Source: Gemmatimonadota bacterium
GTDB taxonomy: Bacteria; Gemmatimonadota; Gemmatimonadetes; Longimicrobiales; Gaopeijiaceae
DNA length: 64,000 nucleotides
Reading direction: 5' to 3'
NCBI GenBank assembly: GCA_022823145.1
Contig: JAJDXS010000031.1
Span: 62,001 to 126,000 of the forward strand
Position numbers and translations under genes: made by a program. The notes below the pieces were generated by a model that searched no databases, was not told where the DNA came from, and worked only from the letters and a program-made list of their open reading frames with translations. Below, in pieces: positions 16,674-25,610 of the stretch (its first letter is position 1; every line of letters starts with the position of its first letter).

Positions 16674-18239
16674 CTACAGGAAGCTGTTGACCAGCACGAG
16701 GATGCCCCCAATGAAGGCCCCGAGGGCGTAGCCCAGGTACACGATCAACCGCAGCTCGCGGTCGGTCACCCGGCGCACCAGCTCCTCCATCCTCGCCACC
16801 GGGAAATCCCGGACCTTTTCCTCGACACGGCGCGCAACGTCCAGCTTGCCGGTCACGGACGGGATCTGTGACTGCAGCCACTGCCACAGCGGTTCGCTGA
16901 TCGCCGCCTGAATGGCGCGGGTCGCGTTGGCGGGGAGCCAGCGGGCGGGCCGGCCGATGGGGCGCTCCAGCAGCGCGGCCGCGAGACGCCGTCCGGCTTC
17001 TCGATACACGTTCCCGGCCACTTCGCTCCTGGCGGCGCTCACAACCCACCCGGACACCCGTTCCGGAGGCACGTCGTCGAGCAGCTCTCCCCAGGTCTTT
17101 CCCGACGCGCGATTCAGGGATGCCTGGACGCGCTCCCCGACGAAGTCCTGCGCGGAAGGGTCCCGCACCAGTTCGACCAGCCACGCGGTGAGGGTCTCGG
17201 ATGTCTCCGTGACGGCGGGATCGCCGGGGTTGCCCAGCACCTCGGTGACCGGGCGGTCGAGGAGATCCTCGATGGCGTCCCTGATGCCCACGGCCATCGC
17301 TTCCTCGACCTTCCGTTCCCGGAAGAGGACCGCGATTCGCTCCGCTCCCTCGACCCGGATGGTATCGAGAACCCGCTTCACCGCATCGCCCGACAGCACG
17401 ACCCGTGCAACCACCCGCTGGTGGAACTTCAGGTCCTGGAGGAACCGTCCCAGGACGTCGTGGATGGCCCGCTCCACTCGCTCCCGTGCACCGGGGTTTT
17501 CCAGCACGCCGGCTATGCGGCGTATGGCGAGCGGCACGAAGTCGGCGATGGCGCTTTCCAGCGTGCCGATGACCCCCGGGGGGAGCATGTCCCGAATCGT
17601 GAGGTTGGGAACCAGCAGGCGGTCGGCTGCGTGCTCCAGGTACTCGGAGACCGTGCGGTGGAATCCGTCGCTCGAGACCGCGCCCTGCATCCACTCCTCG
17701 GCCGCCCGCGACAGCCGGGCCTCCCGGGATGGCGTCAGGACGTCCGAGACCGGCCGCTCGGCGAGGAGTTCCGTGAGCGTGGCGGCTCGTTCCTCGACCG
17801 CTTCCTCGAAGGCGTCCGACTCCAGGTGCTGCTCGATTCGCGAAACCGCGTGGTCCAGCACGTCTTCAACCACGGGGTCGGCCATGGCCATGACTTCCGG
17901 GCCGAGGAGGTCCCGCACGGAGCCGCGCTCCACTTCGAGCACCTCGTGCAGGAACCGCTCCAGCCCCTCGTCGAAGGCCTGCCTGAACTCCGGCTCCGCC
18001 AGAACCCTGCTGAGGTCCTTCTCGGTAAGGAGGCGGTCTCCCACGGCGCGGCCGATGGCGCCGGCGAGGCGAACCTGGTTCTTGGGAACGGCACCCTGGA
18101 GAATGCGGATCCGCCAGCGCCAGAGTCGAGGGGGACGGTACGGGTGAAAGAGCATCCAGATCGCCACCGTATTGGTGAGGCCGCCTGCCAGCGCGCCGCT
18201 CACGACGGTAACGATGGCGCGGAAGAGAGCCTCGTTCAT
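16674..18239 (-). CDS. DUF445 family membrane protein
   Basis: A 521-residue protein with the DUF445 N-terminal signature GALAGGLTNTVAIWMLFHPY in the first membrane helix and the segment VPKNQVRLAGAIGRAVGD. A long helical middle and a C-terminal membrane helix (LGYALGAFIGGILVLVN) complete it. The function of DUF445 is not established. It is the last gene of a minus operon, 13 bases after a lipoprotein gene. Confidence 0.85.
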   Translation of the reverse strand: MNEALFRAIVTVVSGALAGGLTNTVAIWMLFHPYRPPRLWRWRIRILQGAVPKNQVRLAGAIGRAVGDRLLTEKDLSRVLAEPEFRQAFDEGLERFLHEVLEVERGSVRDLLGPEVMAMADPVVEDVLDHAVSRIEQHLESDAFEEAVEERAATLTELLAERPVSDVLTPSREARLSRAAEEWMQGAVSSDGFHRTVSEYLEHAADRLLVPNLTIRDMLPPGVIGTLESAIADFVPLAIRRIAGVLENPGARERVERAIHDVLGRFLQDLKFHQRVVARVVLSGDAVKRVLDTIRVEGAERIAVLFRERKVEEAMAVGIRDAIEDLLDRPVTEVLGNPGDPAVTETSETLTAWLVELVRDPSAQDFVGERVQASLNRASGKTWGELLDDVPPERVSGWVVSAARSEVAGNVYREAGRRLAAALLERPIGRPARWLPANATRAIQAAISEPLWQWLQSQIPSVTGKLDVARRVEEKVRDFPVARMEELVRRVTDRELRLIVYLGYALGAFIGGILVLVNSFL

Positions 18240-18252
18240 GCGCCGGTTCCGA

Positions 18253-19245
18253 TCATCGCTGGAAGTGGCGGAGGAACCCCGCTACATCGATCCGTCCGGT
18301 CTCCAGATCGACCTGGCCCCGAACCTCGTAGACGCCGAACACGGGAAGCCGCGCTCCGGTGCCCGGCGGGGTATGCAGGTGTGAACTGACCGCTTCGAAC
18401 TCTCCTGAAAGGTCGGGCCCCGCGGCATCGATCCGCCAGAGCACCGGGACATCCCGGCGAGCCCTTTCGAAGGTGCGGGTCTCCTGCCAGACGACCTCGA
18501 CCTCGCTCCAGGAGTACGACTCCGTATCCGTGCGCGCCCAGGCGCGATAGAGACCCACCCCCTCCACATCGGCGATCACCAGTTGGAATCCGTCATCCCC
18601 GGTCAGCAGCGCAAGCTCGGTAAACTCGTCGCCGTCGGTTGTTCTGGCGGTGAAGGCGTCCAGTACGAGACCCTGCGTCTCCACTCCCGCGAGGACAGCC
18701 GTGCCGGCGCGCAGACGAAAGGTCTCCCCCCGCTGCCCGCTCCACTCCGCCACAACCTCCCCGGGCCTTACGGAAAGGTCCCGGAGCCCCTCACGGAAAT
18801 AGATCTCGGTAATGGCATCATCGAGCCCGACCACGAGCCTGGCCGATCCGCGGGGTACGATACGCCACGGCGCCCGCGTGAGTTCGGTTGTCCAGTCCTC
18901 TTCAACGAACATGCGCCATTCACCTGCACGGCCGAGCCACCCGCGGGTGGACCTCCTGATTCCATCGGCCTCAACACGGTTCACGAAGTCCCAGGGCACG
19001 AACATGGACGAATCCGGGGACGTCTCCATGAAGATGACCGAACGGCGATAGGTCGTCCCGACCGCTGCGCCGGGTGCTGCCCCGCTGTCTCCGGTCGTGG
19101 CGGTCGGCTCACCTGGCAGCGGAGGAAGGTCTCGATCCTCCGGTTCCGGACGACACCCCGCCGCCATGAGTATGGGAAGCAGCGCAGAGAGAAGGCGCGG
19201 AGACCAGAAATGTATACTACACATTACATTATGTAATGCTTTCAT
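18253..19245 (-). CDS. Predicted lipoprotein of unknown function
   Basis: A 330-residue exported protein with a lipoprotein-like signal ending LLPILMAAGC. The body appears beta-rich (TYRRSVIFMETSPDSSMFVP, SYSWSEVEVVWQETRTF). The first ATG (19245) overlaps the upstream stop as TAATG. An internal ATG at 19224 would give a shorter signal. Both start codons lie within copy 3 of the dyad-symmetric repeat, and no ribosome binding site is visible. No family was recognised. It sits between a small soluble protein and a DUF445 protein in one operon. Confidence 0.7.
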   Translation of the reverse strand: MKALHNVMCSIHFWSPRLLSALLPILMAAGCRPEPEDRDLPPLPGEPTATTGDSGAAPGAAVGTTYRRSVIFMETSPDSSMFVPWDFVNRVEADGIRRSTRGWLGRAGEWRMFVEEDWTTELTRAPWRIVPRGSARLVVGLDDAITEIYFREGLRDLSVRPGEVVAEWSGQRGETFRLRAGTAVLAGVETQGLVLDAFTARTTDGDEFTELALLTGDDGFQLVIADVEGVGLYRAWARTDTESYSWSEVEVVWQETRTFERARRDVPVLWRIDAAGPDLSGEFEAVSSHLHTPPGTGARLPVFGVYEVRGQVDLETGRIDVAGFLRHFQR

Positions 19246-19248
19246 TAC
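19202..19248 (-). repeat. Dyad-symmetric AT-rich element, copy 3
   Basis: The core CATTACAT-T-ATGTAATG (19222-19238) is a perfect 8-1-8 palindrome flanked by GTAAT/ATTAC-like outer arms. On the minus strand the 47 bases run from GTAAT to TATACATTTCTGGTC, matching copies 1 and 2 position by position. It covers the stop of the upstream gene and the start region of the lipoprotein gene. Confidence 0.7.
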
Positions 19249-19655
19249 TTGACTGCGGCAGTGTGTCCAGGGACGGGGGTTCTCTGCAGGATCTGGTGCG
19301 GTTCGGCGGCCAGGTCACGGTCCAGAAAGCGCAGGAGGCGTCGGATTCTGTGCCCGTGGACACCGCGATTCACTCCCCCGCTCCGGCCTCTCGCGCTTGC
19401 ATCCACCCGTGTCTGGGCGTTGTCGTCCAGTTCTATCGAGACCTCCACCCCTGAATGGAAGGGCAGCACCCGACCGTCGACGCGGGCGACGATCAAGCCG
19501 GCGTGCTCGTCCGCGCTGACGATCTTCCAGCCCTTCAGGCGCCCGTCGGCGAGTGAGACCGCCGCGTCCCAGACGGAGCCGAAGGGAATCGCGTATGTGC
19601 GCCCGCAGGGGTCGGGGTCGTTTGCGCGAGCGTCGGTGTGTGTTTCCCTGCTCAT
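19245..19655 (-). CDS. Small soluble protein, unknown function
   Basis: A 136-residue protein (MSRETHTDARANDPD...) with an alternating beta-alpha pattern: IPFGSVWDAAVSLADGRL, GWKIVSADEHAGLIVARVDG and VEVSIELDDNAQTRVDASA. This resembles the small DUF1499-like or lipid-binding-type proteins that act on cell-envelope components, but the assignment is not firm. The frame extends upstream, but the Met at 19655 is the first with a sensible N terminus. Its TAA overlaps the ATG of the lipoprotein gene. Confidence 0.6.
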   Translation of the reverse strand: MSRETHTDARANDPDPCGRTYAIPFGSVWDAAVSLADGRLKGWKIVSADEHAGLIVARVDGRVLPFHSGVEVSIELDDNAQTRVDASARGRSGGVNRGVHGHRIRRLLRFLDRDLAAEPHQILQRTPVPGHTAAVK

Positions 19656-19858
19656 CTTCAAAAGCTGTCGCTCGCTACGGGTAGAGGTCAACAACCGTTG
19701 GCCGGGACGCGCCGACGCCGACGCGGTTACTCCACGGTTACACCCGGTCGCTATCTTCCCCGTATTGCCGCCACACCGCAGTCGCCGCCCGTGCGTGCGC
19801 GCCCCATCGCGGGTTTTGACGCTGCCGGGCCACGGACAAACGGACGACAAAGAGCCGC

Positions 19859-20887
19859 ATGAAAGCCGTCATTCCACTCGCCGGAAAGGGCACGCGCCTT
19901 CGGCCGCACACGCACCTCACTCCGAAGCCTCTGCTTCGGGTTGCGGGCAAACCCTTGCTGGACTTCATCCTGGACGATCTCCTCGCTGCCGGGATCAACG
20001 AGATGATTTTCATTGTCGGGTACCGTCAGGACGCGGTCAGGGCTCATGTCGCCGAGCGCTATCCGCACGTGACCGGCCGCTACGTCGTCCAGGAGGTCCA
20101 GGACGGCACGGCGGGCGCCGTGGGGCTGGCCGAGCCCTGGGCCGACGATGAACTGCTGATTCTCTTTGCCGACACCCTCTTCAAGGTCGACCTGGGCATC
20201 GCCAGGACCCTGGATCGTGCCAGAGCCGGTGTGATCTGGGCAAAGGAGGTCGAGGACTACCAACGATTCGGGGTGATCGTGACGGATGGCGCCGGGGACA
20301 TGACGCGCATCGTGGAAAAGCCCCGCGAGCCCGTCTCCCGGCTGGCCAACATCGGCCTCTACTACATCAGGGACCACGAACTCCTCTTCGAGGGCATCAG
20401 GCACACGCTCGCGGCCGGGCCTGGTCCCTCAGGCGAGTTCTACCTCACCGATGCCTTCCAGTACATGGTCGACGCAGGGGCCAGGATTGCCACCGCGCCG
20501 GTGGAGATGTGGCTCGACGCGGGCAACGTCGATGCGCTGCTCGAGGCGAACCGGCGGCTGGTTTCCGGGACACGTGGCGGCGTCGCACGAGGCGCGCTCG
20601 TCCGGGAGTCGGTCGTTTCGCCGTGCTCGAGGATCGAGGACGGGGCCCGGGTGACCGGAAGCCGAATCGGCGATAACGTTACAGTTGAAGCGGGAGCCCG
20701 CGTGACCGGTTCGGAGCTGCGGGACACGATCGTGGGCGCCGACGCGACGGTCGAGGATTCCCGATTGCGGAAGTCGATCGTCGGCAGGAGCGCCGTGGTG
20801 CGCGGGTTCGAAGGGGCACTCGGCATAGTTGACCATTCGAAGGTGGATGCGCGGAGTCCCAATGGACGAGAGCGGATTGATCCATGA
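19859..20887 (+). CDS. Sugar-phosphate nucleotidyltransferase (glucose-1-phosphate thymidylyltransferase-like)
   Basis: A 342-residue enzyme. The N-terminal nucleotidyltransferase domain has the pyrophosphorylase signature PLAGKGTRLRPHTHLTPKPL and substrate segments EVQDGTAGAV and GVIVTDGAGDMTRIVEKPRE. From about residue 240 hexapeptide-type left-handed beta-helix repeats follow (GARVTGSRIGDNVTVEAGAR). It would transfer a nucleotide to a sugar-1-phosphate to make an activated sugar for envelope glycans; the exact sugar and nucleotide cannot be told. A TATCTT box at about 19751 may be its -10. The next gene starts inside its 3' end. Confidence 0.85.
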   Translation: MKAVIPLAGKGTRLRPHTHLTPKPLLRVAGKPLLDFILDDLLAAGINEMIFIVGYRQDAVRAHVAERYPHVTGRYVVQEVQDGTAGAVGLAEPWADDELLILFADTLFKVDLGIARTLDRARAGVIWAKEVEDYQRFGVIVTDGAGDMTRIVEKPREPVSRLANIGLYYIRDHELLFEGIRHTLAAGPGPSGEFYLTDAFQYMVDAGARIATAPVEMWLDAGNVDALLEANRRLVSGTRGGVARGALVRESVVSPCSRIEDGARVTGSRIGDNVTVEAGARVTGSELRDTIVGADATVEDSRLRKSIVGRSAVVRGFEGALGIVDHSKVDARSPNGRERIDP

Positions 20888-22109
20888 CTGGAACGTAGAG
20901 GAGTTCGACACGCTCGCGTGGGGCCGTCATGTGGAACTCGACGATGAAACGCTGAGGGACGGGCTGCAATCCCCGTCGGTCACGGATCCCCCCATCGAGG
21001 CCAAGATCCAGCTCATCCACATGATGGACGAACTGGGCATTCACTCCGCCGACGTCGGTCTTCCCGCCGCGGGCCCGAGGGCGGTCGCCGACGTCACCCG
21101 ACTCTGCGAGGAAGTGAGGGACTCGCGGCTGTCGCTGGACGTCAACTGCGCCGGCCGAACGGTCATCGGCGATATCGAGCCGATCGCAGGGATCTCCCAG
21201 CGGACCGGTGTCCCCATCGAAGTGGCCGCATTCATCGGCAGTTCGCCCATAAGGCGCTACGCCGAGGGATGGACCCTGGACCACATGCTGAGGAACGCGG
21301 AAGCATCGGTGTCCTTTGCGGTACGGGAGGGGTTGCGCGTGATGTTCGTCACCGAGGACACCACCCGGGCCGATCCCGACACGCTCAAGGCTCTCTACGG
21401 AAACGCGATCAGGTGGGGAGCGAGGCGGATCTGCCTCTCGGACACGGTGGGTCACGCCACTCCGTCCGGCGTGAAGGCGCTGGTTCGCTTCGTGAAACGT
21501 GCGATCATCGACCCTTCCGGCGCGAATGTGAAGCTCGACTGGCACGGCCACCGGGACCGGGGGCTCGGGTTGGCGAACGCGCTCGCGGCAATCGAGGCGG
21601 GGGCCGACCGGATCCACGGAACGGCGATGGGGATCGGCGAGCGGGTGGGGAACGTCGAAATGGACCTGCTGCTCGTGAATCTGGCCCTGGCCGGGGTCCA
21701 CGACGCGGATCTGACGCGGCTGTCCGACTACTGCGAATTCGTGGCCACGGTATGCAATGTCCCCCTGGCACCCCACTATCCCGTGGTGGGGGCGGACGCC
21801 TTCAAGACGGCGACCGGCGTCCACGCTGCCGCAATCATAAAGGCGCAGGACAAGGGCGCCGAATGGCTCGCCGACAGAGTCTACTCCGGCGTCCCGGCTT
21901 CGATGGTCGGGCGCTCGCAGGAGATCGAGGTGGGGCCGATGTCCGGGATTTCCAACGTGCGGCACTGGCTGGCTGGCCGAGGGTACGATCCCGGAGACAC
22001 GGAGCTGTGCAGACGGGTCTTCGACGTCGCGAAGCAGGAGGACCACACGCTGACCGAGGAGGAAATGCTGGCGATCGTGAGCGAATTCGGGGCGGAGCCG
22101 GTGATGTGA
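20862..22109 (+). CDS. 2-isopropylmalate/citramalate/homocitrate synthase family protein
   Basis: A 415-residue HMGL-like TIM-barrel enzyme. It has the metal and catalytic motif DDETLRDGLQSPS near residue 28, and HGHRDRGLGLANALAAIEAG with the metal-binding histidines, followed by GTAMGIGERVGN. It condenses acetyl-CoA with a 2-oxoacid. Without the C-terminal LeuA regulatory domain, the substrate (2-oxoisovalerate, pyruvate or 2-oxoglutarate) cannot be decided. The start at 20862 overlaps the previous gene by 26 bases. An isocitrate/isopropylmalate-dehydrogenase-type gene lies in the same run (30172), so a chain-elongation pathway is possible. Confidence 0.85.
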   Translation: MDESGLIHDWNVEEFDTLAWGRHVELDDETLRDGLQSPSVTDPPIEAKIQLIHMMDELGIHSADVGLPAAGPRAVADVTRLCEEVRDSRLSLDVNCAGRTVIGDIEPIAGISQRTGVPIEVAAFIGSSPIRRYAEGWTLDHMLRNAEASVSFAVREGLRVMFVTEDTTRADPDTLKALYGNAIRWGARRICLSDTVGHATPSGVKALVRFVKRAIIDPSGANVKLDWHGHRDRGLGLANALAAIEAGADRIHGTAMGIGERVGNVEMDLLLVNLALAGVHDADLTRLSDYCEFVATVCNVPLAPHYPVVGADAFKTATGVHAAAIIKAQDKGAEWLADRVYSGVPASMVGRSQEIEVGPMSGISNVRHWLAGRGYDPGDTELCRRVFDVAKQEDHTLTEEEMLAIVSEFGAEPVM

Positions 22110-22858
22110 GCAGCCGCAACGCCCGGGAGCGTGGCCGGCAGCCCCAGGCCCGGATCCTCGTTATCGAGGACGATCCCGGGATCGCCGCTCTGGTTGCCTA
22201 CCAGTTGACACGGGCCGGGTATCGCGTCGAGACGTCGGCTGCCGGAAGCTGGGGGCTGGACACCCTTCACAAGGACATCCCGGATCTGGTGGTGCTGGAC
22301 AGGATGTTGCCGGGACTTTCGGGCGACGACGTGCTTCGCGCCATCCGCAAGGACCCGGCGACCAGGTCTCTGCCGGTCGTCGTTCTCACCGCGAAGCGGG
22401 AAGAGATCGACCGGATCGAGGGACTCGAGATGGGGGCCGACGACTACATAACCAAGCCCTTCAGCCCCCGTGAGCTGGTGCTTCGGGTGGACGCCATCCT
22501 GAGGCGCGCGCGGGCAGACGGTGTCTCCTCGCCTTCGGGCGAGCGGCTGCTGGTGATGGGACCCCTGACTGTGAACCTGGATGCGAGACAGGCCACGCTG
22601 GAGGGAAAGCCGATTGCGGTGACGCCCAGCGAGTTCAGGCTGCTGAGGGCGCTGTTGCAATGGCGCGGACGGGCCGTCACGCGCCAGCGGCTATTGCAGG
22701 AGACCTGGGAAACGGGCCCCGAGGTCGCCAGCCGGATCCGCACCCGCACCGTGGACATGCATATCCGCCGCTTGCGCACCAAGCTCGGGGAAGTCGGGAA
22801 TTGGATCGAGACGGTTCGCGGCTTCGGCTACAGGATGCGCGCCCCGGAGCCCCGGTAG
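22106..22858 (+). CDS. phoB: Phosphate-type response regulator (PhoB-like, receiver plus winged helix)
   Basis: A 250-residue OmpR/PhoB-family regulator. The receiver domain (about residues 14-130) has the acidic pocket VIEDD, phospho-acceptor Asp65 in VVLDRMLPG, Thr in VVVLTAK and Lys in DDYITKPFS. The C-terminal winged-helix domain contains VTPSEFRLLRALL and RTVDMHIRRLRTKLG. The neighbouring phoR-like kinase and pstSCAB-phoU imply phosphate control. The GTG start overlaps the preceding stop (GTGA). Confidence 0.92.
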   Translation: MSSRNARERGRQPQARILVIEDDPGIAALVAYQLTRAGYRVETSAAGSWGLDTLHKDIPDLVVLDRMLPGLSGDDVLRAIRKDPATRSLPVVVLTAKREEIDRIEGLEMGADDYITKPFSPRELVLRVDAILRRARADGVSSPSGERLLVMGPLTVNLDARQATLEGKPIAVTPSEFRLLRALLQWRGRAVTRQRLLQETWETGPEVASRIRTRTVDMHIRRLRTKLGEVGNWIETVRGFGYRMRAPEPR

Positions 22859-22902
22859 ATGCGGTTCGCTGATCGGTCGGCGTCATCGAAAAAGGGGCAG
22901 CC

Positions 22903-24687
22903 TTGAGGCTCCCTCTTCGTCTTGCCACGGCGCTCGCCCTGGGCGGGTGCATCGTTGTGCTCGGCGCCGCGGCCTGGATCGTGGCGCGGGTTGTGGTTGC
23001 GGATGCGATGTACGCACAGGGTCAGCGGGACCTGGCTGCCGCCACCGCACTCGCAACGGAGCGATTGCGGACATCGCAGGACCTGCCCCTCGACAGTGTC
23101 GCCGATGTCCTGGCGCTCTCCACGGGCTACCGGGTGAGCGTCTTCGACTCCGACCGGCGGCTGCTGGTGGATTCCAACCTGGAATCCGTGCCGGCGGCAA
23201 CTTCGGTGGATGCCGACGGGCGCACCGAGGTCGCCGGCGCGCTGAGCCGGGTGACGGCGTCTTCGATACGGGTCAGTGCACTCGACGGTCGCCGCTACCT
23301 GTTCAGCGCCTCGCGTCTCTACAGGGGCGGCGGGCAGGTGGTACTCAGGTTCGGGGCTCCCGCCGAGCCGATTCTGGACGCCGCCTCGCGAGTCGCCCGC
23401 TGGATCGCGCTGACGGTGCTGGCGGGCGGTGGTCTCGGCCTCCTTGTCCTGGATCGTGGGGCTGGCGGAATTGCGAATGTGCTGGGCGACATCCGGCGCT
23501 TCCTTGCGCGCCTGGGCGACAGCCAGCCTGTCGCACGCGTGAAGCTGCCGCAGGTGATCGAGCTTGCGAGGGTCGCCTCCGCCGCCAATCGGCTGCGGGG
23601 CGAGCTGGAGGACCAGGTTGCCCGCGTCACCCGGGAACGGGACGAGCTCGCGCAACTGATGGACGAGGTCGGTGAGGGGCTCATGGCGCTCACCAACGAC
23701 GCGCGCGTGCTCCGTATCAATCCCGCGGCCCGTCAGCTGCTGGGGCTGGCCGACGTGATCCCGTTTTCGCCCGTCGGGTCGATCGTGCGCGATCCGGTTC
23801 TCCGCGACCTGCTGGAGGCTTCCGTGGTCCGTCCGGAAGGACGGCTCGAAGTGTCCGTGGGCGATCGGGAGCTGGAGGTCAGGACGAAGCGGGGAACGGA
23901 GGGCGGCGCGGTGGTTCTCCTCGTCGACATCACCGAGATCCGGCGCCTCGAAGCGGTACGATCCGACTTCGTCGCGAACGCCTCGCACGAGCTCAAGACG
24001 CCGTTGACGGTCATCCGTGCCGCCGCCGAGACGGTGCTCGACGAGGATCTCCCGCCCGACCTTCGCGGCCGGTTCCTGCGTTCCATCGAAGGCAACACCG
24101 TTCGCCTGCAGCGCATGGTGGACGACCTGCTGGATCTTTCCCGCTATGAATCGGGCGCGTGGCGTCCCGAGCGGGAGCCGTTCGCCGTCGCGCGGGCAGC
24201 CTGGGCGGCTTGGGACGAGATGCAGGACAAGTGGGCCGACCGAGGGGTGTCATTCAGGGTGGAAGGCGATGGAGAAGCCCTCGGCGACGAGGCGGCCGCT
24301 TACCAGATCTTCCGGAACCTCCTGGAAAACGCGCTCAGGTACGTGCCGGCCGAAAACGGGCGCATCGTCGTGAACGTCGACCGCTCCGGCGGCCATCTCG
24401 TCGTAGCCGTCGAGGACAACGGATCCGGCATCCCGGTATCGGCGCTGCCCAGGATCTTCGAGCGCTTCTACCGGGTCGACACGGCCCGTTCACGGGATGG
24501 GGGCGGCACGGGTCTGGGGCTTGCCATCGTGCGGCACCTCGTCTCCAGCATGGGGGGACAGGTCGAGGCCAGGAGCGGGTGGGGAGTTGGCACCACGATC
24601 ACCTTCACGATCCCCGCCGCGCACCGGCCCGACTCCGCCCCCGCCGGGGTGGCTGCAGTCAATCGCGCAGACGGAGACCCCGTTTGA
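22903..24687 (+). CDS. phoR: PhoR-like sensor histidine kinase
   Basis: A 594-residue membrane kinase. TM1 lies in residues about 7-30, followed by a periplasmic loop and TM2 near residue 165 (WIALTVLAGGGLGLLVL). A linker leads to a PAS-like region (LMDEVGEGLMALTNDARVLR). The HisKA domain has the phosphorylated His362 in NASHELKTPLTVIRAAA. The ATPase domain shows NLLENALRYVPAENG, VEDNGSGIP and GGTGLGLAIVRHL. It probably phosphorylates the adjacent PhoB-like regulator, with the Pst/PhoU complex as sensor input. It has a TTG start; an ATG at 22859 runs into a stop after 15 codons. Confidence 0.9.
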   Translation: MRLPLRLATALALGGCIVVLGAAAWIVARVVVADAMYAQGQRDLAAATALATERLRTSQDLPLDSVADVLALSTGYRVSVFDSDRRLLVDSNLESVPAATSVDADGRTEVAGALSRVTASSIRVSALDGRRYLFSASRLYRGGGQVVLRFGAPAEPILDAASRVARWIALTVLAGGGLGLLVLDRGAGGIANVLGDIRRFLARLGDSQPVARVKLPQVIELARVASAANRLRGELEDQVARVTRERDELAQLMDEVGEGLMALTNDARVLRINPAARQLLGLADVIPFSPVGSIVRDPVLRDLLEASVVRPEGRLEVSVGDRELEVRTKRGTEGGAVVLLVDITEIRRLEAVRSDFVANASHELKTPLTVIRAAAETVLDEDLPPDLRGRFLRSIEGNTVRLQRMVDDLLDLSRYESGAWRPEREPFAVARAAWAAWDEMQDKWADRGVSFRVEGDGEALGDEAAAYQIFRNLLENALRYVPAENGRIVVNVDRSGGHLVVAVEDNGSGIPVSALPRIFERFYRVDTARSRDGGGTGLGLAIVRHLVSSMGGQVEARSGWGVGTTITFTIPAAHRPDSAPAGVAAVNRADGDPV

Positions 24688-25610
24688 CGCCGCTCAGGCC
24701 GATGCTCGGCGCTGCCACCGTCGGGATGGTCGTTGTCCTCTCCGCAGGGTGTGGCCGCGACTCGCCGGCGGTGTCGGTCGGCGGTGCCAGCAGCCTCTAT
24801 CCGCTGTCCGAGGCGATCGCGGAGGACTTTGTGGGTGAGCGGCCGGACGCTCGCATAGCTGTGATGGCCTCGGGTTCGGCAGGGGGCTTTCGACGGCTCT
24901 GCGCCGGGGAAGTCGATATCATCGGTGCATCGAGACCGATTTCGACGGCCGAGTCCGAACGGTGCCGGATCGCTGGAATCCGGTACCTGGGCGTCCCGAT
25001 AGCGCGGGACGGTATCGCGATCGTGGCCAATCGCGCGAACACCGCGGTGCAATGTCTTACCCTGGACGAACTGCGCCGCCTGTGGGAACCTTCCGGCGCG
25101 GTTGCAACGTGGCGCGATCTGCGGCCTGCGTACCCGTCCGAAGAGATACGCCTGTTCGGACCGGGGCCCGGCTCGGGGACATTCGATGCCTTTACCAGCG
25201 TGGTCATGGGGCGGCCGGGAGCCAGCCGGGCGGACTACTACCGGACGGAGGCGGACAATCTCATCGCGCACGGTGTGGCGGGGAACCGCTGGGCGCTGGG
25301 GTACTTCGGGTCGGCGGCGTTCGCGGCCCACAGGGACCGTCTGCGCACGATCGAGGTCGACACCGGCTTCGGCTGCGTAGGGCCAACCGACGAGGCGGTG
25401 TCGGCCGGCGCATACAGCCCGCTGTCACGTGACCTCTACATCTACGTCGCGTATTCGACCCTGGCGCGGGCGGAGGTCTTCGATTTCGCGCACCACTACA
25501 TCGTTGCAGCCGAGCGGCTCAGCGCGCTGACCGGGTATGTGCCGCTGCCCTCTGCCGAGTACATCCGGAGCTGGCGGCTGCTGGCGGAAGCGAGGGACGA
25601 CGCCCCATGA
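24684..25610 (+). CDS. pstS: Phosphate ABC transporter substrate-binding lipoprotein
   Basis: A 308-residue periplasmic phosphate-binding protein with a lipoprotein signal (GMVVVLSAGC). PstS signatures include VGGASSLYPLSEAIAEDF, GSAGGFRRLCAGEVDIIGAS and GPGSGTFDAFTS. The TTG start overlapping the phoR stop (TTGA) is preferred because it adds positively charged residues; an ATG at 24702 is the alternative. It delivers phosphate to the PstCA channel encoded next. Confidence 0.92.
   Translation: MTPLRPMLGAATVGMVVVLSAGCGRDSPAVSVGGASSLYPLSEAIAEDFVGERPDARIAVMASGSAGGFRRLCAGEVDIIGASRPISTAESERCRIAGIRYLGVPIARDGIAIVANRANTAVQCLTLDELRRLWEPSGAVATWRDLRPAYPSEEIRLFGPGPGSGTFDAFTSVVMGRPGASRADYYRTEADNLIAHGVAGNRWALGYFGSAAFAAHRDRLRTIEVDTGFGCVGPTDEAVSAGAYSPLSRDLYIYVAYSTLARAEVFDFAHHYIVAAERLSALTGYVPLPSAEYIRSWRLLAEARDDAP

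Noticed and set aside
16656-16680. Short hairpin TAGCCG/CGGCTA between convergent genes
   Set aside because: The stem is only about six bases and contains both stop codons; not enough to call a terminator.
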